DNA of 64,000 nt, taken from a gamma proteobacterium HTCC2207. GTDB taxonomy: Bacteria > Pseudomonadota > Gammaproteobacteria > Pseudomonadales > Porticoccaceae. The stretch spans positions 363,039-427,038 of the forward strand of contig CAJJDA010000009.1 of assembly GCA_905182855.1 (NCBI GenBank). The letters are read 5' to 3'. This document shows positions 39,172-49,323 of this stretch, in pieces (the stretch's first letter is position 1; each line of letters opens with the position of its first letter). The notes beneath the pieces are model-generated. The model was given only the letters and a program-made list of their open reading frames with translations. It had not been told where the DNA came from and ran no database searches. A program made the translations under genes and the position numbers.

Positions 39172-40154
39172 CTACCAATAGCCCATCATGGGCGCAGATT
39201 GCGCTTCAAGAAATCGCGTAATCTCTGGCCCGACAATACTGGGCTGCATATAGGTAATATTGTGTCCGCCCCCCTCAATGGTCAGTAACTCAGCATGAGG
39301 AATGGCCTTGAGCATATTCTCACTGCCGGAGTACGGCACCGTGGCATCGTGGGTGCCCCAGATACCAAGCGTCGGAATACCTACGCTGGCCAACCGCAAC
39401 AAAGGCCTCTCGGGCGTTGAAACAGGTCGAAAGTGCCTGTAGGTTGATATTAGCGACTCTACGTAGCCCCTGATACCCCAGTTGCTTGCTCACCTGTGAC
39501 ACAAAATCCAGCTTATTCATTGCCAGTGGATCATCGAATATGTGCCATTCCTTGTCGCTGACATCACTAACCAGTATTTTTTTAGCAAACATATGGCCGA
39601 GCCATTCTCCCACTATTGGCAGAGTGACTAAACGGTTAGATAGCTGTGCTCATCGAGCATAAATCCCGCGGGTGCGATAAGCGTGAGGGTCTTAGTTTGG
39701 TCGGGGTAAGCCTGAGTGAAATGACCTACGACAGCACCACCCATAGAGTAACCCACTAGGTGAACAGGCTGAGATACTGCTGTTGACGAGCCATGTTCTT
39801 TCAGTGATTCAATCTAGAGAGCTTTGTCATACTTAACAGTGGGCTTTGCGACAAGCCTCGGCCGAAATGATCATAGACTAACACTTTATAGCCGCGCTCT
39901 AGAAGAAATTTTTGACTCTGCCCAGACAAAATGGGGTGTTGAAAAACCATGCACCAAAATAACGATTTCGCCATTTTCGTTGTCGGGCTTCGGCACATAC
40001 CAGCGGTAATAGAGATTGCCCTGACTTAATTCAGCCCAGGCACCTTCATCAGGCAAATCTGATTCGGTGATGGTTGTAAGGCCAAGGTCTTAACCACATA
40101 GAGTAATGTCGCTAGCAACACCGGAGCCAAGAGAACTAGACCAATCTTCATCAT
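39172..40154 (-). pseudogene. Decayed alpha/beta hydrolase gene
   Basis: Read in several frames on the minus strand, the region gives a hydrophobic start (MMKIGLVLLAPVLLATLLYVVK). It continues with WAELSQGNLYYRWYVPKPD, EIVILVHGFSTPHFVW, GYKVLVYDHFGRGLS, the nucleophile elbow VHLVGYSMGGAVVGHF, and a C-terminal GIPTLGIWGTHDATVPYSGSENMLKAIPHAELLTIEGGGHN. These are the ordered motifs of a monoacylglycerol-lipase-like hydrolase. At least four frameshifts and stops break it, so it is not functional and is too damaged for sequencing error alone. Confidence 0.82.
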
Positions 40155-40169
40155 TGCCTAACACCTCCA

Positions 40170-40376
40170 CTAATTAGCACTGCCGTGATAGATAATCCGC
40201 ACATAGCTTCGCACACCTTGAGCATAGTCTGCGACAGAAATTTTCTCATTGCTGCCATGAAAACCAGTTAGTAGCTCGGGGGTCAGTCGGATAGGATTAA
40301 AACGATAGGCATTATCGGCGATCCTGCCATAGTGACGACTGTCCGAGGCGGCGATCATTAGCCCCTGGCCAGGCTT
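40170..40376 (-). pseudogene. C-terminal fragment of an M20 peptidase
   Basis: About 68 codons (KPGQGLMIAASDSRHYGRIADNAYRFNPIRL ... HGSNEKISVADYAQGVRSYVRIIYHG) match the C-terminus of the M20/carboxypeptidase-S family, including the SDSRH and HGSNE motifs. The rest of the gene is absent. At its upstream end the sequence runs straight into the hydrolase relic on the opposite strand, so the break is a rearrangement junction. Confidence 0.8.
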
Positions 40377-40676
40377 CACACATCTCTGGGGTAGCGGCGT
40401 ACATTTGTATCGCAAATAGCATCACTGCCGAGAGTTCAAAAGTCGCTAATTATACAAGCTAAGGTTAAACATTATGGTCGGCGTCTGTTACTACCCGGAA
40501 CACTGGCCACAATCACAGTGGCACGAACATACAAAGATGATAGCAGAGTTGGGCTTGGCCTTCGTCCGCATTGGTGTTTTTTACCATTTTTCGCCTGTAT
40601 CGGTATGACTCTGATGGTCAATACATTAATACTTGGCAATAAGGTTCAGTTGATCAAAAAAGACTCCGCGCGGTAG
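40362..40676 (+). pseudogene. Composite relic of a second hydrolase-GH42-symporter operon
   Basis: There are three ordered pieces. 40362-40419 encodes PWPGFTHLWGSGVHLYRK and a stop, matching the hydrolase C-terminus [18 protein letters not shown]. 40474-40581 encodes [23 protein letters not shown]..., matching the GH42 N-terminus. From about 40575 to 40676, in another frame, [26 protein letters not shown] matches the symporter C-terminus. The middle of GH42 and most of the symporter are deleted. The order shows that hydrolase, GH42 and symporter were once adjacent. Confidence 0.82.
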
Positions 40677-40827
40677 GCGCAGAAAATGGCGTTATGAACG
40701 GTGGGCATAACCAGACCACTCATGGCTCGCTTATATCGACACTGGCTCACTAGGTCCTTCAGAACACGTAATTTTTTTACGCCCAACCCTTCTCTAATCA
40801 GTTAGATAATATTTTGCACAGGTTAAA

Positions 40828-40861
40828 TAAAAAAACCCAGCTCAGAAGCCGGGTTTTTTTT
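40828..40861 (-). terminator. Intrinsic terminator after the large exported protein gene
   Basis: AACCC and GGGTT arms, extended by A and T runs, enclose an AGCTCAGAAGC-type loop with a short inner GCT/AGC pairing. On the minus strand a T run follows. It lies 25-58 bases past the stop at 40886. Confidence 0.8.
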
Positions 40862-40885
40862 ATTCAGATCAATCCCATCAAAATA

Positions 40886-43800
40886 CTAGGGAGTCTCTGT
40901 GGCAGGCGTTGGATCAAAGATGACGTCCCCATGAATAACAGATGGTTCTCCATCATTAAGCAGTGTCGTAGGAGGTAACCCAATATAGTCCTCAGTATCA
41001 AAGCTATCGCCTGGAGCAATCAAGAGATCATTAGCCACCAAATCACTCTTAGAACCTGAGTAAGTGTATCGCCCACGAAGATCTGCCACACCAGCAATGC
41101 TTCCGTCTGCCTTAGTCAACCATTCCTCACCATCCAGTGCCTTCACTTTATAAGTCACAGTGTCGTCCGTTGGATCTTCGAGAACGCTACCATCGGGCAT
41201 GGTAAATCGGCTAATGTAACGATAGTCCTGCTTCCACTCATTCACATACTCGCCAATCTCTTCCCCTGTCTTAGTGTCATACACAAAGCCGGGTATGCCA
41301 CCTAACTCGCCATGGCCTCTATAGTCTAGGCGAATCCGTTTACCCGCATCCTTACCAAAGATTGCCACCTCATCTGCGTCCAAAGTTTCTGGGACCGTGT
41401 AGTAAAGTGTTTTCGGCGGATCAATAGTCACTGCCACACCGGTAGTAAACGACTTCAGAGAGTAAGAAGGACGCGCTTCTAGGGAGATTGAATAAGAGGT
41501 TTGAATACTCCCGCCCCATAATTGATAAGAGCAGTACCGTTTTGTGCCTGTTGCTGTGCCGTACACCGGATGACTGTCATATAACTGGTCCTCACCGTTT
41601 TTACGACATTCCATTTTCGCCAAATCTGACTCAGCGAATAACTGGCCTGTACGAAGACCCCAGGCAACACTTCTGGAAATCGCCCCAGACGGTTGGATAG
41701 ACAACATTTTCCAGCGCTCGCTCCGGCTCTTCCATGGACAGGAGGGCCTTAGAGGCCGTCTCACCCTTGCTCAGTTTGACGCCATCACCATCCAGTAGGA
41801 CTCCGGAGCTAGCATCATAAATAACCATTTCGGATGCCTGCAGTCCATCATAGCGCTGGCCAGCGACGTAATTGTCACTCTCAGTGAGATCTTCATCAGT
41901 CCACGTTCTGAAATTCACGACTAGGATCTGAGTAGTATCATCACTATCAGGGAACGCCACTACAAGATCGGTGGTAGACAGCTCAACCTTCAGCCTATAC
42001 CTACCTGCCTTGAAGAATGTGCCCAAGCCCTGGTCAAGGAGAGTCGTTACCGCCGCGTTGCCACCAAGGAGACTAAAGACATTCCAAGTAATCCCTTTCC
42101 CAGCAACGGTGTCAGCCACTGTAACTGCTGTCGCATTGGTACGTGTGGCTGAAAAATCGGTGCCAGTCCCGTCGGTAAGCGTTACCGTTGTGGTGGTTGC
42201 CGCTGGCATTGTGACCGTGAAGGCTGTTCCAGTAGACTCCCAGTCCATAACCGCACTGGTAGAAAGGATTGATTCGCCACTATCTCGGACCAGATCAAGG
42301 CCCTCGATCAACGAAACAGTTAGAGTCACATTTCCCGTCCCCTCAGTCGGTAATGATGTGAAATTCATATTCATGACAGGCGCAACACCCTTACCACCAG
42401 TTTCATCGCCGACAAGTTTATTTAAGTTAGTTTGACTAAGACCTCTGCTTACATCGTCATCATCCCCAGCAAAAAAGTTCTGCGCACCATTTGCGAAACC
42501 ATCTATGTCTTCCGAACCGTAGTATTGCCCATTAAAGAACTTCACTAAGGTGTCATCACCGTTAACGTAATCCGTAAACCCCACACCGCCATTGCGCAGC
42601 TTTAAGGTGTTAGCCGCGCCCGTGGCAAGTTCAGTATCCCAAAAATCGACAGCCTCTCCCAGCGACTGAAAACCCCATTTGGCCCTAACTACAGTGGCGT
42701 CCGACTTTAAGTATTCACCCACATCAGCAAACGGACTAGGCACTTCAGTGGCGCCCTCTTGTACCGCAGCGGTAAAGGTCTCCTCGACCTTTGCGGCAGT
42801 GAGACACTCGCCTAAGCAATAGAGTTTTTCTGTTAACTCAGCCGGCGTGACAAAACTGGATGTTTCAGTACGCATGCCCGTAGCTTCGGCATCAGCCGTA
42901 GGAGCTGATGCCGCCGTTGGATCTGCCATTCCCGACGCTAGTATGTCATACCAGAGGTTCGTATCATTTGACCACACACCCATGGATTTGACTTCTATTG
43001 AGTACCAGTCATCGGTCTCCTCGCCGTGCGTGCGCTTCATCGCAGCCTGCCATTCAGCAATAGTAAAGGTAATCGGCGTTTCCAGATCAACTTCCTCATA
43101 CTCCGGCTCAAACTTAAGACCCTTGGTAAGGGTGAATGTCTTGGTCTCTTTATCAAAAGAGCCCTCCCACTCCTTGTACGCCGGGGTGCCACCAAAGAGC
43201 ACCTCGTACTGCGGGGCCCAATATGGGTCATCGATGTGCATTCTATATGACAGCCCATCTATGTCGTTCAAGGGCAAGTAAGAGGTTACACGCTTTTCGA
43301 TTCGCACATCACTGGACTCGATATTATACGTCTCAGCATCCGTAGTCTCGCTATCGTCTTCAAAGGTGTCTTTCTTGAACTTCGTGTCACCATCAACTAG
43401 TGCCCGACCCATAGGGTCAACACTCACGCCCCAGTAGTCAGCATAACCATAAACTTCTACCTGCACCTCCTCTCCCTCAGCATTGGTATCTACGACAGTC
43501 GCGCGTATAGGGAAACCGGGGTTAGCGATGGCGAACCGGCTGCCATCTTGATTGTAAACACCGTAACGATGAACATTGCGCTGTGCCTTAGCCCGATCAG
43601 ATGAGTAACACTGCTCCGTAGCTACAAGTCCAGATTTTTCGTGGTCAGCCAAACCATCAACTGCAGTTGCAGAATTGTAAACCTCGGTCCGAGTGGGTTC
43701 CCAAAAAGCGTTCCAATCAAAGTCTTCATCGGGCTCTTCTGGAGCGGTCGATCCATCAACCCACTCAATTGTTTCCGCTGAAAGTAACTTACGGCAATAA

Positions 43801-44636
43801 CCCTTATCGGCCTTACTCATATAAAACTGAAAGAAACCAATTAGGTTTACAAATGTATCTTCTCCATCAGGCGGTGGAGCACCCGCATTCGCCTCATAGT
43901 CCCAGGTATCATAGCCAACAAACTCCCCATAGATGCCCTGTTTATCTCCACTGTCAAGAAATGTTGCGGCGACATTATTTTCGGACTGCATTCCTAGTGA
44001 TCTGAACTTCAATTCTCGTCCACTGGCCACGACAACACCGCGCCCTAGTTGCATCTCATCTTCGATACCAAACTTCGCCCACTGTTCAGTTTCATCGGCT
44101 GAAATATTTGAATGCGCTGAATAGTTCAAGACTAAATCACCGTTAACTGAAATGTTTGACGGGGACGCTGTCTGCTCAAAATTGACAAAAATCATCATAG
44201 GAGGCTCAAACTCACCTTCAGATGGTTCTTCAACCCAGGCTAGGCCTTTAACCGGCTTTGTGTTGTCTTCGCGAGTTACAGACAAGAGTGATTTAGTTGC
44301 CAGTTTTGCCGCAGCAACTGTGGCTGTTGCGGCAGACGCTGTGGTAGAGGAAGATGCGCTAGTGGCAGTAGCAGATGATGCCTCAGAGGTAGCATCAGCA
44401 TTACCCGTTTCGCAATCCTCTGGATATATCGTGGCTCTGTATGAACCATCGTTCACCAGCGCGTCGGGCCGCATGGCCGACATAAAGCATAGGATATCGT
44501 TAACTTCCTCCATCGACTCATTGATCGCCTGCCCTTCGACATAAAACCGCTGCGGATCGTCCTCATAGGCAGCTGACATGGATAGCTGCGGAACAATCAT
44601 CAATGCCACTAGGCCAGAAATTTTAATAATATTCAT
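40886..44636 (-). CDS. Very large exported protein of unknown function, with one frameshift
   Basis: About 1250 residues when joined. A signal peptide (MNIIKISGLVALMIVPQLSMSAAYE) is followed by a Ser/Ala/Thr-rich linker near residues 85-115. A long acidic, beta-rich body then has no repeat or domain I recognise. The first frame runs to 41631; the true frame continues from 41764, and removing one A in the pair near 41671 joins VWGDFQ to SVAWGLRTGQLFAESDLAKM. Scattered cysteines suggest extracytoplasmic disulfides. It ends just before a terminator and starts three bases after the lipoprotein stop, so the two form an operon. Function unknown; surface or adhesive role is a guess. Confidence 0.8.
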
Positions 44637-44639
44637 AAC

Positions 44640-45936
44640 TTACTCCTCCGTCTCTAGTAGTTTGACAGCTTTAGGGAGTGATAACCCGATAATGGATGAG
44701 CCACTCGCATCTACGTTCTTAGTCGCATCTAAAGGATATGCATCCACAGCGTCATCGAACCCATCCCCGTCATCATCTAGATCTGCGTTATTACCGATAC
44801 CATCTTCGTCTGTATCGGCATATTCGTTCCTATCAAGAGGCAGCTTGTCGACAGCATTTGCGTAACCATCGTTATCTATATCAGGATCTTCGGTATTGAT
44901 GATGCCGTCACCATCAGTATCAAGCGCCACAATGGCTGTCACTGACTCATCCGCGTCAGCAAACAGGGTGGTCGTTGATGAAGCGGTCTCGAAGGCCGCT
45001 GCATCACCTGACGTAACCACCTCCTCCACAGCCGTTTGAAGCGTATTTTGTACTGTCGTAGCAACGACAATGGCATCCGCACTCGTTGGGTTACCAGCGC
45101 CTTCAATGACTACCACAATCGTCGCTACTGAATCCGCAACTGCAGCAAAAACTTCGGTAGTGATCACCAGATCAGGTTCACTAACTGCCGCATAGGATTC
45201 AACGCCCTCTTCCAAAACGGTAGCCAGCACTGCTTTGTCGAAAAGATCCGCTCCAGCGGCGGCCTGAGTAACTATCTGGGCGGCAATGGAGGCCATAACA
45301 TTAGTAGCATTCGCAGTGGCAGCGGATGCATCTGAAGTATCGATCAGGCTGGTGGCCGACTGCAATATGGCGCTAATGGCCAGGTTAGCTGACTGCATCT
45401 TAATAGCCTCTTCATCACCTGACTCAGCTAATGCCCAAACATCTTTTGCCAACGCCTCTTCAACTGATCCACTGATACCAAGAGAGACCAATACAGATTT
45501 TTTGTCTTCCGGTGTCGTTGCGGCCGCCACGATAGTTTGAAAGAGGCGTCACCACCACTTTGCCACTAGCAGGGACATCAGATACAAGCGCCATATCTGG
45601 TAATACCTTGCCGGTACTCGTATCTGTACCACCAATGGACACTAATTTAAGAGTCTGGCCACTTGCCGCAGTGGCAAGAGATAATTCGAAGAATCCATTC
45701 GCATCAGTATCAACCGAAGGTTCGTTATCATCTTGTATCAAGTCGCCATCTGTATCAAAAAACACCTTCGCACCTGAAAGGGGACCGTCAATAACGCGTC
45801 CTTCAACGACTCTAGCTACAGCTGCCTCTTCTTCAGGCGCCACGCTTACTGGGGTACTTCCACCACCACCACCACCGCAGGCGCCCAATGCGCCTGCCAG
45901 CATACTGACGCAAATCAGTTTTTTATTAAGTTTCAA
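44640..45936 (-). CDS. Lipoprotein with Asp-rich calcium-binding (TSP3-like) repeats, with one frameshift
   Basis: About 430 residues when joined. The N-terminus is a lipoprotein signal with lipobox LGAC followed by a Gly run, then a Ca-binding-like DTDGDLIQDDNEPSVDTDANGFF segment. The frame breaks in the AAA near 45537-45539; removing one A gives VVTPLSTIVAAATTPEDKK. A long Ala/Val/Thr-rich helical region follows. The C-terminus carries thrombospondin-type-3-like units (DTDGDGIINTEDPDIDNDGY, DTDEDGIGNNADLDDDGDG). It is the first gene of a pair with the large exported protein and may anchor it at the outer membrane. That partnership is inference. Confidence 0.82.
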
Positions 45937-46578
45937 GGTACCACCTCTCTGTTACTCGTTTACTTTCTGAAGATTCACGATTGAAGACGCGAAAAGATTC
46001 ACACTTTTAGGTAAAGCCAGAAGTCGCAATAGGCTATGCCATGTCAACTCGTAGAAAAAAATTCTTTTTATATCTGCTCGAGTATAAACTATGCGATCTA
46101 TACTTTTCCGTATGGAGTTTTAAAGATATACCATTATAACAAAATAAACTTTTACACCATAAGTAGGGTATTTGTTTGCTTCGAGCTAGATCTATGTCTA
46201 CTTTAAATTGGATATTAGTTAATCTCCTAGCGCGCCTTATCGCAGTCAGATCCAGATTTAAGTGCGAGGACAGAAGATCAGTAACGCCAGATCAGCTTGC
46301 TTGGAGCTGCGAGTAGATCCGTCCGGTGTGAAAGACTCGGTCGCTATGGCTCTCGATAAGAGTTACAACTAAACCCCAAACGCGCCGGCAAACCCAATTT
46401 TGAAAATGGATGCAAACGGGTCTTACACTCTATTTTTCGATAGCATTACTCAACACCACAGGAATCGATTAGGGTAATACGGAAAATCCGGCACGGAGGC
46501 CGGATTTTATTTACTCAGAAAAAATAATTCGTTAGGGCTTGCCAAGATGCACGGGATTTAGCTTGCATGATGCATTAT
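45937..46578. other. 642-base intergenic region with one terminator
   Basis: I see no convincing reading frame on either strand. The part near 45960-46170 is AT-rich and probably holds the lipoprotein operon promoter. The stretch 46190-46480 is less AT-rich and lies between that promoter region and a terminator at 46483-46508; it may be a gene relic or a small RNA, but I cannot show either. Confidence 0.45.
46483..46508 (-). terminator. Intrinsic terminator (bidirectional)
   Basis: A perfect ten-base inverted repeat, AAAATCCGGC and GCCGGATTTT, encloses a six-base loop. It lies about 70 bases past the minus-strand membrane protein gene and can end that transcript. The symmetry also allows plus-strand termination. 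Confidence 0.82.
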
Positions 46579-47106
46579 TCAATAAGCTCCGATTGGGTTA
46601 CTTTCCTCTGACATTGCCTTGTGTAACCATCGCATTTGAATAGCCATTCCTATCAGATAAACCGCGAGAAATGCCTGATGAAAACCCACTAGCAGCGGAT
46701 CCTCAAAGGAGTCAATGAACGGATCGCCCAGAGGTAGCCGGCGTAAAAAGTCAGTAATAGCCGGAATCATATGAAACAATAGCGTGCTCGAATATCCCAG
46801 CGCTTGAAAGTACATGGAGAAACGCCCAAACCACCTAAACTTCTCCATGATAATGCCGCCACTAACCGCCACTAGGGTCAACACCGCCAGCCAGTGGGCA
46901 ATACCGAAGCCCCCTTGGTTATATATCCCTAGAGCCGATCCAGCGACAATAATGGTGACGCCTACGTAGAGCTTGCCAGATAAAGACGATAGTGAAATTA
47001 CTTTATATTTTACTATCGTATAAAAAGCAGTCACCAGCGCCACTATTCCAAGAATCGTGTGAAACCAGCCTAGCAAAGTCATATCGGGCATAACAATCGT
47101 CTCCAT
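46579..47106 (-). CDS. Multi-pass inner-membrane protein of unknown function
   Basis: The protein is 175 residues with four hydrophobic segments (about 11-28, 44-61, 68-86, 144-160) and a linker holding FRWFGRFSMYFQALGYSSTLLFH. The pattern is reminiscent of the DUF2306-type membrane proteins, but the match is not secure. An alternative start is the ATG six codons in (MPDMTLLGW). It lies 21 bases downstream of the oxidoreductase gene on the same strand and is likely co-transcribed with it. Confidence 0.75.
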   Translation of the reverse strand: METIVMPDMTLLGWFHTILGIVALVTAFYTIVKYKVISLSSLSGKLYVGVTIIVAGSALGIYNQGGFGIAHWLAVLTLVAVSGGIIMEKFRWFGRFSMYFQALGYSSTLLFHMIPAITDFLRRLPLGDPFIDSFEDPLLVGFHQAFLAVYLIGMAIQMRWLHKAMSEESNPIGAY

Positions 47107-47127
47107 TAAAATGTGTCTGTCTATCTA

Positions 47128-48264
47128 TTATTTGTGAGGGTTCACTAAGAACTTCTCGCCTGTTGCCTGCTTCGCATACGCTTTAATTATGTCCGGCTGC
47201 AGCATCTCCTCAAACGATATCTCCTGAGTATACTGGCTAGCAAAGGTAGTTTTTATCTCCTTCGCTACTCGTTCGCGCATCTGTTGAAATCGCTCCATGC
47301 CGATTCTGCCAATCATGGGCGTTAACAGCCACCCGCCCAGTCCCCATTGCATGCCAAATGAGCGGTTTAAAATGGTCGGCGATTGATCTAGGCCACCATA
47401 GATATACACCTGTTTATATGTATCTGAGCCGTAGCGACTGTACTCTTTAGCGGTTTTATTGGCGGCAATTTCCATTGCAGCAAGAATCTGCCCTGGTAGC
47501 TTACCTTCATTACCACCTCCGGTGGCATCAAAGGCTAGAGTCGCGCCGGTGGCTATCAAAGCGGCAACTAGGTTCTTCATGAAATCAGGGTCACTGGTAT
47601 TGCAAATGTGCTCAGCGCCTAGGTCTTTCAGCACCGCGACCTGTTCAGGTTTTCGAACAATATTCACTAGTGGAACTGAGTCGTCCTTACATATTTTGAC
47701 CAGCATTTGCCCAAGGTTTGAAGCAGCAGCTGTGTTGACTATGGCGCTGTGGTTTTCCATTTTCATGGTTTCAACGAACGCTAAAGCTGTTAATGGATTG
47801 ACAAATGAAGAGGCCGCTTCGGCAGACGTCGTGCTGTCATCCATTACGAGACAGCTGGACGCTGGGACGCATCGATACTGGGAATACATAGATCCACCAG
47901 CTACACCAACGGTCTTGCCTATCAGCGCTTTGGCATTAGCTCCAGCATCAACAATAACGCCACTACCTTCGTTGCCAACGGGCATAGATTGATCCAATCT
48001 AGGCTTCATTGCGCCCATCATTGCGGGATGTATTTTCATCGTAGCGACGGTCCCATCACCGGAACCTAAAACGCTCAGAGTCGTTAGATCGGCGGCAAAA
48101 CTTATCAGTAGACCCAGATCCGATGGATTAATTGGCGATGCCTCTACTTTTATTAGAACCTCATTGTCTGAGGGCGTTGGTATCTCTGTGGTAGCGATGG
48201 AAATTTCTATATTCCCGTCAGCTGTGACCATTGAGCGTATTTCTTTTGAGGTTTGTTCTGACAT
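47128..48264 (-). CDS. Zinc-independent quinone oxidoreductase-like MDR protein
   Basis: A 378-residue medium-chain reductase. The GroES-like N-terminal domain has EVLIKVEASPINPSDLG and VGNEGSGVIVDAGANAKALIGKTV. The NAD(P)-binding domain has VNTAAASNLGQMLVKIC in place of the classical GxGxxG, as in quinone-oxidoreductase relatives. Zinc-ligand cysteines of alcohol dehydrogenases are missing. The long insert after residue 100 and the C-terminal TFASQYTQEISFEEML are typical of this subgroup. It is divergent from an HxlR regulator, which usually responds to reactive aldehydes or quinones. The substrate is unknown. Confidence 0.85.
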   Translation of the reverse strand: MSEQTSKEIRSMVTADGNIEISIATTEIPTPSDNEVLIKVEASPINPSDLGLLISFAADLTTLSVLGSGDGTVATMKIHPAMMGAMKPRLDQSMPVGNEGSGVIVDAGANAKALIGKTVGVAGGSMYSQYRCVPASSCLVMDDSTTSAEAASSFVNPLTALAFVETMKMENHSAIVNTAAASNLGQMLVKICKDDSVPLVNIVRKPEQVAVLKDLGAEHICNTSDPDFMKNLVAALIATGATLAFDATGGGNEGKLPGQILAAMEIAANKTAKEYSRYGSDTYKQVYIYGGLDQSPTILNRSFGMQWGLGGWLLTPMIGRIGMERFQQMRERVAKEIKTTFASQYTQEISFEEMLQPDIIKAYAKQATGEKFLVNPHK

Positions 48265-48359
48265 GATTTTCCCTTGAGGCTGCTTGTCATGCTGGATGCA
48301 TGGCTAAGCTCAGTATGATATATGGACTGGTTGTGTTTTGACAAGTAGACAATATAATC

Positions 48360-48369
48360 ATACTAGTAT
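48360..48369. promoter_or_regulatory. Candidate HxlR operator
   Basis: A perfect ten-base palindrome ATACTAGTAT with further TATA/ATAC half-sites around it (for example ATACATACTAT just downstream), 14 bases before the HxlR start in the 118-base divergent gap. HxlR-family dimers bind such short dyads; the assignment is by position. Confidence 0.45.
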
Positions 48370-48382
48370 ATAAATACATACT

Positions 48383-48727
48383 ATGACTAAATACTTAGAT
48401 CCAATTACAAACTCTTTAAAGCTGATCGGAGGCAAGTGGAAAGTGCCTATTATCTACAACTTGCGCACAGGACCCGTCAGGTTTGGCGAATTAAAAAGAA
48501 TTTTATCGCCCATTACCCAGCAGATGTTAACTAAGCAGCTACGGGAAATGGAGAGAGATCAACTCATTGATCGCAAGGTGTTTGAGGTAATACCGCCGAA
48601 GGTGGAATACAGCCTCACTGAATTTGGAAAATCCCTGGGTCCGGTTTTACAATCATGGTGTCAGTGGAGCACGGATAACCACGCGTTGATGCAGTCGATC
48701 GCAGAAAAAAATCAGTCAAAATCTTGA
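48383..48727 (+). CDS. HxlR-family transcriptional regulator
   Basis: A 114-residue winged-helix protein with the family core SLKLIGGKWKVPIIYNLRTGPVRFGELKRILSPITQQMLTKQLREMERDQLIDRKVF and the wing VEYSLTEFGKSL. The conserved N-terminal cysteine of redox-sensing members (HypR/YodB type) is not evident; the only cysteine lies late, in SWCQWS. It is divergent from the quinone-oxidoreductase-like gene and is its probable regulator. Confidence 0.92.
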   Translation: MTKYLDPITNSLKLIGGKWKVPIIYNLRTGPVRFGELKRILSPITQQMLTKQLREMERDQLIDRKVFEVIPPKVEYSLTEFGKSLGPVLQSWCQWSTDNHALMQSIAEKNQSKS

Positions 48728-49229
48728 TTGATGTAAGAACTTAGAGTCTTACCATAGCTAGTCGAAAATACGGCACTAAAGAGAGCGATCGGGGCTCGGA
48801 GGCAAACGCCAGCGACTCAGTTTTCACCTAAAGATAATAGGCCTAAGATGGAAAGATTCGGCTACATTGGAGTTGCGACCACAGCCCTATCAAGATTCCC
48901 TTTGCATTTAACATTCATAGATACCGGCTTTGGGTATTTTAATCCTGCTGAGCACCTTCTCTCACACGTCAACACCCGCTCATTCAGCGCGAACTTCTAA
49001 ATCCAGGTGTGCTTCTCAATACGCGAAGTAACTCCCATTTTGAAAGCGATTAAATATACTCTAATGCAGATCAACCGACCGAACCAAGGGCATCAAGGAT
49101 TATAATTTCCATCTTCCGTCCAACCATGCGCGCTTTGACTCCAATCCTGTAAATTGTTAATATCGCGATGCGCGAGGTGGTCACTGGATGAGTTACCGCC
49201 CTTTTTTACGGCGTAATTTTCGTTGTACA
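48728..49229. other. Intergenic region without recognisable gene
   Basis: About 500 bases with stop codons in all frames on the plus strand. A 70-codon minus-strand frame (49093-49305) crosses the GntR operator and has no supporting feature. I see nothing else. Confidence 0.5.
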
Positions 49230-49242
49230 ATTGTCGGACAAT
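49230..49242. promoter_or_regulatory. FadR/GntR-type operator upstream of the GntR gene
   Basis: The perfect palindrome ATTGTCGGACAAT fits the TnGTnnnACnA-type consensus of FadR-subfamily GntR regulators. It lies about 80 bases before the GntR start, suggesting autoregulation. A 12-of-13 match lies at 53652-53664 in front of the convergent operon. Confidence 0.7.
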
Positions 49243-49323
49243 GAATGGTGCACGCTGCATTAGCAGTCTGCCCAGCCTCACAGGATTATTAGCTTTTCCG
49301 AACATACAAAGTCTGGAGATTTG

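Noticed and set aside
40170..40415. An intact small protein of 81 residues
   Set aside because: Only the last ~68 codons match the M20 family C-terminus; the first 13 are read across the hydrolase relic on the other strand.
40581..40676. Programmed fusion of GH42 to the symporter
   Set aside because: The joined pieces are in different frames and the GH42 frame stops at once, so this is a deletion scar.
49093..49305. A 70-codon minus-strand frame upstream of the GntR gene
   Set aside because: It covers the GntR operator and promoter, has no ribosome site or recognisable domain, and ends without any neighbour to support it.
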